From positions 1 through 6,014 of the forward strand of contig RFPF01000190.1 of assembly GCA_009926295.1 (NCBI GenBank): a DNA stretch of 6,014 nucleotides, read 5' to 3'. Under the pieces are notes generated by a model. It saw nothing but the letters and a program-made list of their open reading frames with translations. It did no database searches and was not told the DNA's origin. Below, piece by piece: positions 1 through 4,874 of this stretch (the stretch's first letter is position 1; every line of letters starts with the position of its first letter). A program made the position numbers and the translations under genes. This stretch comes from Planctomycetia bacterium. GTDB taxonomy: Bacteria; Planctomycetota; Planctomycetia; Pirellulales; UBA1268.

Positions 1-129
1 GCGCATGCGGCCACTGTCGCCGACCTGTCGAAGCAACTCGCCGCCGCCGTCAGGACCACGTTCCCGGCCGACGGCGCCGTGCCGGAAGTCAAACCCGGGC
101 TCTGGAGCCCGAATCTCACGAACCCGTGA
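1..129 (+). CDS. C-terminal end of a probable sulfatase (partial)
   Basis: Reading frame 1 is open from the left edge to a TGA at 127-129 and encodes 42 residues, from AHAATVADLSKQLAAAV to a final LWSPNLTNP. A helix with the pattern xVADLSKQLxxAV, then a short FPADG segment and an LWxPNLTxP tail, resembles the C-terminus of planctomycetal arylsulfatase-type proteins as I remember them; no catalytic motif lies inside the window. The neighbouring convergent gene is also a sulfatase, with only 12 bases between the two stop codons, which supports a sulfatase cluster. The start, signal peptide and active site lie to the left of the window. The frame assignment is fairly safe because the tail is compositionally protein-like and ends just before the next gene; the family assignment is a moderate inference from a short tail. 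Confidence 0.55.
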   Translation, partial: AHAATVADLSKQLAAAVRTTFPADGAVPEVKPGLWSPNLTNP

Positions 130-141
130 GACGCGGTTGTC

Positions 142-1942
142 CTACGGGGTGGGGCGGAGGACGAGGCGACGCACGTCGGCGACGGAGTCGCCGGGAATGG
201 CAGTGGCCTGGAGGACGAGCGTCGTCGGCCCTTTGTCAAGCGCGATCGTGCCGAGGGCGAGCGGCCTGAACACCTTGGAAAAACTCTCGCCGTGGCCGCG
301 GGGTATGCGGTCGTCGGCCGTGTTCAGCGGTGGATCCCATCCGGGATGAATCGTACCTGTCACCACGCTGCCCCCGCCGGAGAGCGTGACCGTCGCACCC
401 GCGTCGGCGGGTGGGCAGGTGTACCAGAGTTCGGCGGTGTAGCGGCACGTCCACCATCCACGTGATCGAGTCGTCGGGACTCGTCCAGTTCGTGAAGAAG
501 GAGCAGTTGGGCGCCTTGTCGCTGCGGGCCACGCCGCCGTGCGTCGCGCCGTCGCGGGCGGGCAATTCGGTGAGTGGGGCGCCGGGATAGCCGACGGAAA
601 ACCGTTCTTCCGTCGGCTTCGGCACCGCATCGAGCACGTCGCGGCGCCAGGCTGCGGCGATACCGCGGAGCCGGTCGGCGATGTCAGCTTGCTCTGCTGC
701 GAGGTCGTGGGTCTGGCCGGGATCCTGCTGTATGTCGTAGAGCCGGCCCTCGGCGTCGAGCCGGTGCCGCGTCGAGCGCACGCTCACCTTGCCGCCGAAA
801 CTCGCGACGACGGTACGGCCGGCAAGTGCGGCGGCCGTCGCGTGTGCCTCAAGGCCTGCGCAGAGCAGCGGCGCGAGATCGACGCCATCGAGCGGTTTTT
901 CATGTCTGCGATCGACGCCGGCGAGGCCGGCGAGCGTCGGCAAGAGGTCGATCGCGCCGGTCACGTCGTCGATGATCGTGCCCGGCTGGATCCGGGCCGG
1001 ATACCGGATGCAGCACACGCTCCTTACGCCCCCGTCGTCGGTGGACCCCTTCTTCCCGCGCATGCCGCCGCACCAACGGCTGCTGTTGGGCCCGTTGTCC
1101 GACAGGAAGACCACGATCGTGTCGCGGGCGAGGTCGAGCCGTTCGAGCGTCGCCAGGAGCCGGCCGAGATTTGCGTCGAGGTTTTCCACCATCGCGAGCG
1201 CCGTCCGCGTGAAGGCGAGATCCTCGCGTTCGCCGTCCGGGCCTCGCTTCTCGATCGGCTTGTCGGCGTAGCGATTCCACTCCGCGTCGGGCACGCTCAT
1301 CGGCGAGTGCGGCGTGTTGAACGCGACGTAGCAGAGAAACGGTTTTTTACCCCTCTGCTGAGAGTCTTCGATGAACCCGATCGCGTGGTCCGTGATGTCG
1401 TCGGTGATGTATCCCCTGCCCTGCACGAACACGCCGTCGTGTTCCATCTCCGCATCGAAATAATCCCCCCAGTGACCTTCCGTGAAGCCATAAAAGGTGT
1501 CAAACCCGCGGGCGCGCGGATGGTAGGGCCACTGGGTGCCGTTGTGCCATTTGCCGAAGCAGCCGGTCGCGTAACCGGCGTCGTGAAACAGGCTCGCGAT
1601 CGTGCGCTCGTCCGGTGCCATCCGCTCCTGGCCGAGTGACACGCCCCGCACGCCGCTCCGCGGGTGGTAGCGGCCCGTCAGGAGCTCGGCCCGGGTGGGG
1701 GAGCAGACCGGCTGCACGCAGAATTGCTCGAGGACCGCCCCGTCGTGGGCGAGCGAATCCACGGCCGGCGTCGCCACCGAGGAATTCCCCACGAACGAAA
1801 AATCCCCCCAGCCCGCGTCGTCGGCGACCACGACGACCAGATTGGGCCGGAGTTTCGGCCGGGCCAGCGGGGTCGCCATGGCGTCCACAGCCCCGCCGAG
1901 GGCCACGACGACGGCGATCCGGAAAAGGACAGACATTTGCAT
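142..1942 (-). CDS. Exported sulfatase (arylsulfatase-like), frameshifted near its C-terminus
   Basis: Type I sulfatase of the alkaline phosphatase superfamily, predicted to hydrolyse sulfate esters, probably on polysaccharides, outside the cytoplasm. From the ATG at 1942 a signal peptide (about residues 1-22, MSVLFRIAVVVALGGAVDA) precedes the domain. Visible motifs: metal-binding DDAGWGD (D41, D42); active-site signature VCSPTRAELLTGR with C80, the Cys expected to become formylglycine; GKWH (K131, H133); NTPH (H212); SDNGPN (D282, N283); and GMRGKKG with K297/K298. All key residues are present. The frame breaks near 445: codons run intact from 1942 to 446, then family-like sequence (RYTAELWYTCPPADAG to LVLRPTP) continues from 444 to the TAG at 142-144. 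If joined the protein is about 599 residues; unjoined, it runs in the wrong frame to a stop at 236 (568 residues), keeping the whole catalytic domain. A second ATG at 1936 is an equally possible start; neither has a clear Shine-Dalgarno. The longer frame back to 2254 is rejected because it overlaps the divergent gene. Substrate cannot be told. Confidence 0.9.
444..446 (-). other. Frameshift site in the sulfatase gene
   Basis: On the - strand the codons TGG-ATG-GTG-GAC-GTG end at 446. One extra C (position 445) follows, and then CGC-TAC-ACC-GCC starts in the new frame at 444. Both flanks read as sensible sulfatase sequence (NWTSPDDSITWMVDV before, RYTAELWYTCPPADAG after). From memory of related proteins, about four residues ending in Gly usually separate these two blocks, so a loss of about 11 bases fits better than a single inserted base. 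There is no homopolymer or slippery heptamer at the site, so programmed frameshifting is not suggested. Confidence 0.8.
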
Positions 1943-2027
1943 GCGACTGGCACGAGTCGGGCCGGGGTGGTGAAATAGTATTGTCTTCCATCGATCCGCG
2001 TTCCCATCCCGAGCCAGGAGTCTCCCG
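1943..2027. promoter_or_regulatory. Divergent intergenic region with probable promoters
   Basis: This 85-base gap separates the start codons of the sulfatase (leftward) and the oxidoreductase (rightward), so it must carry the promoters of both unless either is read from further away. Its only AT-rich stretch in otherwise GC-rich DNA is TGAAATAGTATTGTCTT at 1971-1987. It contains TAGTAT on the + strand and ATACTA on the - strand, either of which could serve as a -10 element; no convincing -35 box was found at the right spacing. A short inverted repeat, CGACT (1943-1948 region) and AGTCG (1955-1959), lies next to the sulfatase start and could be a weak operator or chance. The shared region suggests possible co-regulation, which is inference. 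Confidence 0.45.
2016..2020 (+). promoter_or_regulatory. Ribosome binding site of the oxidoreductase gene
   Basis: AGGAG lies seven bases before the ATG at 2028. It is a good Shine-Dalgarno match at normal spacing and fixes this ATG as the start. The genes on the - strand here show no comparable motif. Confidence 0.75.
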
Positions 2028-3536
2028 ATGTCCGAGCGAGTCGCTCCCCCCGCATCTGCCCCCGACAGCCTTTCCCGCCGTGGCTTCATCGGCGCCTCGA
2101 CCGCCGCCGCAGGCGTGCTCGCCGCAGGCGCCGCGTCCGCTTCGGCCGCCGATGCCAACAGCCGGCTGCGGATCGGATTCATCGGCCCTGGTGGGCGTGG
2201 CTTCGGCGCCCACGTCAAGACGCTCGCCAAGTTGCGCAGCGAGGGGGCGAACATCGACCTCGTGGCGGTGAGCGAGGTCTACAAGAACCAGGAAGACAAG
2301 GTCTGCGAGTTCATCAAGAAGGAGACCGGCGTCGAGGCGAAGCGCTACGTCGACTACACCGACATGCTCGCCGACAAGAACGTCGACGCCGTCTGCATCG
2401 GCACACCCGACCACTGGCACCACCGGCAGATCGTCGATGCCCTCAAGGCCGGCAAGCACGTCTACGCCGAGAAGCCGATGACGAAGACCGTCGAGGAGGC
2501 GATCGACGTCGCGAAGGTGTGGCGCGAGACGGGCAGGGTGATGCAGGTGGGCGTGCAGTCCACGAGCCTCAAAGTCTGGGATCAGGCCCGGGCCCTGATC
2601 GACGACGGCAAACTCGGGAAGGTGCTCGGGTTCCAGACGGAGTATTTCCGCAACTCCTCGATGGGCCAGTGGCGCTACTACAAGCTCGAGAAGGAGATGA
2701 CGCCGCAGACGATCGATTGGAAGCGGTGGCTCGGCGTTTCGGCCGGCCTCGCCCCCGAGATGGATTTCGACCGGGCCGTGTATGCCCAGTGGCGCTGCTA
2801 CTGGCCCTTCGGCTCCGGCATGCTCACCGATCTCTTCGTGCACCGCACGACGGCGATGCTCAAGGCGACGGGCCTGCGGTATCCCGCGCGCGTCGTGGGG
2901 GCGGGCGGAATCTATCTCGAACTCGACACCCGCGAGGTGCCCGACGTCGCGACCGTGGTGGCCGACTACAACGAGGGTTGCCAGGGCCTGATCACGTCCA
3001 CGATGTGCAACGAGAACTCCCGCCTCAAGCAGGTGATCCGCGGCCACAACGGGGCGTTCGAGTTTGGCAACGGCGAGCAGTTCACGGAGTTCAAGTTCGT
3101 GGCCGAGCGGCCGCAGGTGACGTTCAACGCCGAGATCAAGGACGAGGTGATCAAGACCGACCTCACCGAGGAGACGCTCAAGAAGAACGACACGACCTAC
3201 CTGCACTTCAAGAACTGGCTCGACGCGATGGCCGCCGGGAAGCCGGAGATGTGCAACAACACGCCCGATCTCGGTGCGGCGGCCGTGGTGACGGTGATCC
3301 TGGGTGCGATGAGCTACCGCAACGGCAAGGTCTATCACTTCGACGCCGCGAGCGGCACCTACTCCGACGGCAGCCCCGCATGGGCGAAGAAGTGGGAGGC
3401 GCTCTCGAAGGAACGCGGCAAGCCGAAGCACGTGCCCGGCTGGCACGCCGGTGACATCGGCAGCACGCTCAAGCCGGAGGCATACATGGCGCTCGCGGGC
3501 CCGTGGGTCGGCGGCAAGGACCCCGCCGGCGCGTAA
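2028..3536 (+). CDS. Tat-exported Gfo/Idh/MocA-family oxidoreductase
   Basis: NAD(P)-dependent sugar oxidoreductase-like protein of 502 residues, in the size range of secreted planctomycetal members. Residues 15-42 form a twin-arginine signal (LSRRGFIG, then an Ala-rich hydrophobic stretch ending ASASAADA), so the folded enzyme, probably with its cofactor, is predicted to cross the inner membrane. The Rossmann fold starts at about residue 47 with LRIGFIGPGGRGFG, the dinucleotide-binding glycine motif. GTPDHWHHRQIVDALKAGKH (125-144) leads into EKP at 148-150, the family's conserved catalytic-lysine motif. The C-terminal substrate domain includes SMGQWRYY (211-218) and FGSGMLTDLFVH (261-272), whose D268 and H272 sit where the family has its substrate-domain acid and histidine. 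The AGGAG site fixes the start. It is divergent from a sulfatase, suggesting it acts on sugars released from a sulfated glycan; the actual substrate and reaction are not shown by the sequence. Some family members are not simple dehydrogenases but use bound NAD for other chemistry. No defects seen. Confidence 0.95.
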   Translation: MSERVAPPASAPDSLSRRGFIGASTAAAGVLAAGAASASAADANSRLRIGFIGPGGRGFGAHVKTLAKLRSEGANIDLVAVSEVYKNQEDKVCEFIKKETGVEAKRYVDYTDMLADKNVDAVCIGTPDHWHHRQIVDALKAGKHVYAEKPMTKTVEEAIDVAKVWRETGRVMQVGVQSTSLKVWDQARALIDDGKLGKVLGFQTEYFRNSSMGQWRYYKLEKEMTPQTIDWKRWLGVSAGLAPEMDFDRAVYAQWRCYWPFGSGMLTDLFVHRTTAMLKATGLRYPARVVGAGGIYLELDTREVPDVATVVADYNEGCQGLITSTMCNENSRLKQVIRGHNGAFEFGNGEQFTEFKFVAERPQVTFNAEIKDEVIKTDLTEETLKKNDTTYLHFKNWLDAMAAGKPEMCNNTPDLGAAAVVTVILGAMSYRNGKVYHFDAASGTYSDGSPAWAKKWEALSKERGKPKHVPGWHAGDIGSTLKPEAYMALAGPWVGGKDPAGA

Positions 3537-3555
3537 GACAGTCGTCCCGACTGTC
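3537..3555 (+). terminator. Perfect hairpin directly after the oxidoreductase stop
   Basis: GACAGTCG (3537-3544) and CGACTGTC (3548-3555) form a perfect 8-base-pair stem with a 3-base loop, starting at the first base after the TAA. No T-run follows, so it is not a textbook Rho-independent terminator. It could still end or protect the transcript, or be one copy of a dispersed palindromic repeat. Confidence 0.55.
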
Positions 3556-3560
3556 GGCCA

Positions 3561-3594
3561 GTGGCAGCCATCAGACTGCGTGGCTGGATGCCAC
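3561..3594. repeat. Imperfect inverted repeat in the convergent gap
   Basis: GTGGC-AGCCA (3561-3570) pairs with TGGCT (3581-3585) and GCCAC (3590-3594), giving 5+5 base pairs interrupted by the 4-base bulge GGAT, around a 10-base loop. A smaller hairpin, GCCGG (3605-3609) with CCGGC (3616-3620), follows. The function is unknown. The structure may be a REP-like element; only this one copy is in view. Confidence 0.4.
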
Positions 3595-3623
3595 GCCATC
3601 GAGAGCCGGCGGAATCCGGCCAA

Positions 3624-3653
3624 GCGAAAATCGGCAGGATGCCGATGTTTCGC
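3624..3653 (-). terminator. Bulged hairpin after the downstream barrel gene
   Basis: GCGAAAATCGGC (3624-3635) pairs with GCCGATGTTTCGC (3641-3653). The stem has 12 base pairs with one unpaired base in the right arm, and the loop is AGGAT. It begins six bases past the TGA (3660-3662) of the - strand gene. On that strand the distal arm reads GCCGATTTTCGC with a short T4 inside the stem, and no long T-run follows. A transcript-end role for the - strand gene is likely; it could also serve the + strand gene. Confidence 0.55.
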
Positions 3654-3659
3654 GTAGAG

Positions 3660-4757
3660 TCAGTACCAGACGCCCGCCCGTACGAGGAACGTGTCGGAGG
3701 GGTAAAGCCACGGCTGGTCGGTGAGGTAGTACTGCACGGAGCGGCCCGTCACCCAGCCCGTCTCGAACCGCCACGAGATCCCGAGGTCAGCCGGCCGCCG
3801 CTCCCAGCCGGCGAGCAGCCGGTAGTCGCGGATGATCATGATCTGGTCCTGCCCCTTGTTCGGCCCCGTCGTGGCCTGCACGGCCCACTGGTTGCCGCCG
3901 AACTCGCCCGCCAGGTAGAGCCAGTGGCTCGACGCCACGCGTCGGCCGCGGAACGTCCCCTCCCGCTCGGCGATCCGCCACGCAAGCCGCGGGCGGGGAA
4001 AGATGAGTTCGAACCGCTTGTCGTCGGCGGGCGTCCAGAGGAGGCCACCGGCTGGCAGAAAATCCACGTCGTAGCGGTCGAGGTAGATCAGGCCTGCGAC
4101 GACCCGCAGATTTTCATGCGCCTCCCAGGCCCCGAAGCCGTGGCCCGTGACCCGCAGCGCCTGCGGCGAGTCGTTGTGGAAGTCGCTGTACCAGCCGGGC
4201 GACACGGCGAGATCGACGCCGAACCTCTGGCCGACTTTCCTGAGCCACCGCGCCTGGATGTAGCCCTCGTAGAGTTCACCCGGGATGTCGGCGCCGGTCG
4301 GGATGTTCGTGAGCGTGCCCACGAAGCCCGGCGTGATGAGGAGCGGCGACTCGACGGTGGGACAGGGCAGGCCGAGCGTCAGCGTTTTTTCGAGCACCGT
4401 CAGCCCGAGGCCGTTCGCGTCGAGCTTGGGAAGCTCGGTCACCATGTAGAGCGCCTGCTGGAGCATGCCCGGCTTGGCGCCGGGCGGCAGTTTTCGTCCT
4501 GCGGGAGGCTCGAACTCCTGCCGCGGCTGCCCCGGCGGCGCCACGTCGTCGGGCAGGAGCGGCTCGCTCAAGTCCTGCGGGTCCCCCAGCGCCGCGAGGC
4601 GGATCGGATCGAGTATCTCCGTGCCGATCCGCTCGAAGACCCCCTGCTCCACCGGCGGCAGCCGCACGACCTCGTCATCCGCCCGCGCATGGGTCAGCAA
4701 GGCCGAGATGAAGACCAGAAATGTTCCCGCGCGCTGGACCACAGAAGGGCGTCTCAA
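3660..4757 (-). CDS. Predicted outer-membrane beta-barrel protein (uncharacterised, copy A)
   Basis: I do not recognise a characterised family; of uncharacterised ones, the DUF6268-type barrel proteins are a guess. The 365-residue frame starts with a signal peptide (RAGTFLVFISALLTHARA, cleavage about residue 26 before DDEVV), then a Pro/Glu-rich linker (about 30-100). From about residue 115 alternating polar/hydrophobic strands rich in Trp, Tyr and Gly suggest a membrane barrel: PLLITPGF (139-145), AGLIYLDRYDVDFLPAGG (221-238), WTPADDKRFELIFPRPR (241-257), LAGEFGGNQW (282-291). It ends in FLVRAGVWY, a terminal aromatic strand like the beta-signal used for barrel insertion. The upstream gene on the same strand is a divergent paralogue sharing these motifs in order. 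The start is unsure: TTG at 4757 gives MRRPSV, GTG at 4742 gives a shorter signal peptide, and neither has a Shine-Dalgarno. Ligand and role are unknown; adjacency to sugar-related genes hints at transport or surface function only weakly, since they are on the opposite strand. Confidence 0.85.
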   Translation of the reverse strand: MRRPSVVQRAGTFLVFISALLTHARADDEVVRLPPVEQGVFERIGTEILDPIRLAALGDPQDLSEPLLPDDVAPPGQPRQEFEPPAGRKLPPGAKPGMLQQALYMVTELPKLDANGLGLTVLEKTLTLGLPCPTVESPLLITPGFVGTLTNIPTGADIPGELYEGYIQARWLRKVGQRFGVDLAVSPGWYSDFHNDSPQALRVTGHGFGAWEAHENLRVVAGLIYLDRYDVDFLPAGGLLWTPADDKRFELIFPRPRLAWRIAEREGTFRGRRVASSHWLYLAGEFGGNQWAVQATTGPNKGQDQIMIIRDYRLLAGWERRPADLGISWRFETGWVTGRSVQYYLTDQPWLYPSDTFLVRAGVWY

Positions 4758-4795
4758 AGCAGCGTTGAGGGACGGGCCGCAGCCGGAGGCGAAGG

Positions 4796-4835
4796 CATCG
4801 ACCGGGGAAACCCTCGGCGTTTCCCCCGGTCGATG
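4796..4835 (-). terminator. Long bulged hairpin between the two barrel genes (hairpin 1)
   Basis: CATCGACCGGGGAAAC (4796-4811) pairs with GTTTCCCCCGGTCGATG (4819-4835). The stem has 16 base pairs with one unpaired C in the right arm, closed by a 7-base loop. On the - strand it lies about 40 bases after the upstream gene's stop and about 40 bases before the TTG start of the next gene. No T-run follows on either strand, so it may be a processing, stabilising or attenuation structure rather than a simple terminator. Confidence 0.65.
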
Positions 4836-4836
4836 A

Positions 4837-4867
4837 GCGGAAACGGGCCATGGGTGGCCGTTTCCGC
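4837..4867 (-). terminator. Bulged hairpin just after the upstream barrel gene (hairpin 2)
   Basis: GCGGAAACGGGCCA (4837-4850) pairs with TGGCCGTTTCCGC (4855-4867). The stem has 13 base pairs with one unpaired G, and the loop is TGGG. It begins eight bases after the TAG stop (4875-4877) and abuts hairpin 1 with one base between them. It is the likely end-of-gene structure for the upstream barrel gene, though it lacks a T-run. Confidence 0.65.
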
Positions 4868-4874
4868 GGACAAG

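Noticed and set aside
96..111. A CGGGCTC-TG-GAGCCCG hairpin as a terminator for the first gene
   Set aside because: It is inside the coding region, has a 2-base loop too tight for the full stem, and no T-run follows.
539..1639. A 366-codon open frame on the + strand opposite the sulfatase
   Set aside because: It is the complement of a gene with all sulfatase motifs. No domain or start signal supports it.
1943..2254. An N-terminal extension of the sulfatase by 104 residues
   Set aside because: The extension would overlap the divergent oxidoreductase start and place the signal peptide inside the protein. The ATG at 1942 or 1936 directly before the hydrophobic segment is far more likely.
2580..2600. 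A palindrome-like GATCAGG...CCTGATC around a CCCGGGC centre
   Set aside because: It lies inside conserved coding sequence of the oxidoreductase (WDQARALID) and is best explained by codon use; no operator role is supported.
1500..3623. A 707-codon open frame on the - strand opposite the oxidoreductase
   Set aside because: It is the antisense shadow of a well-supported Gfo/Idh/MocA gene, with a His/Leu/Arg/Val-rich composition. It also overlaps the sulfatase start out of frame.
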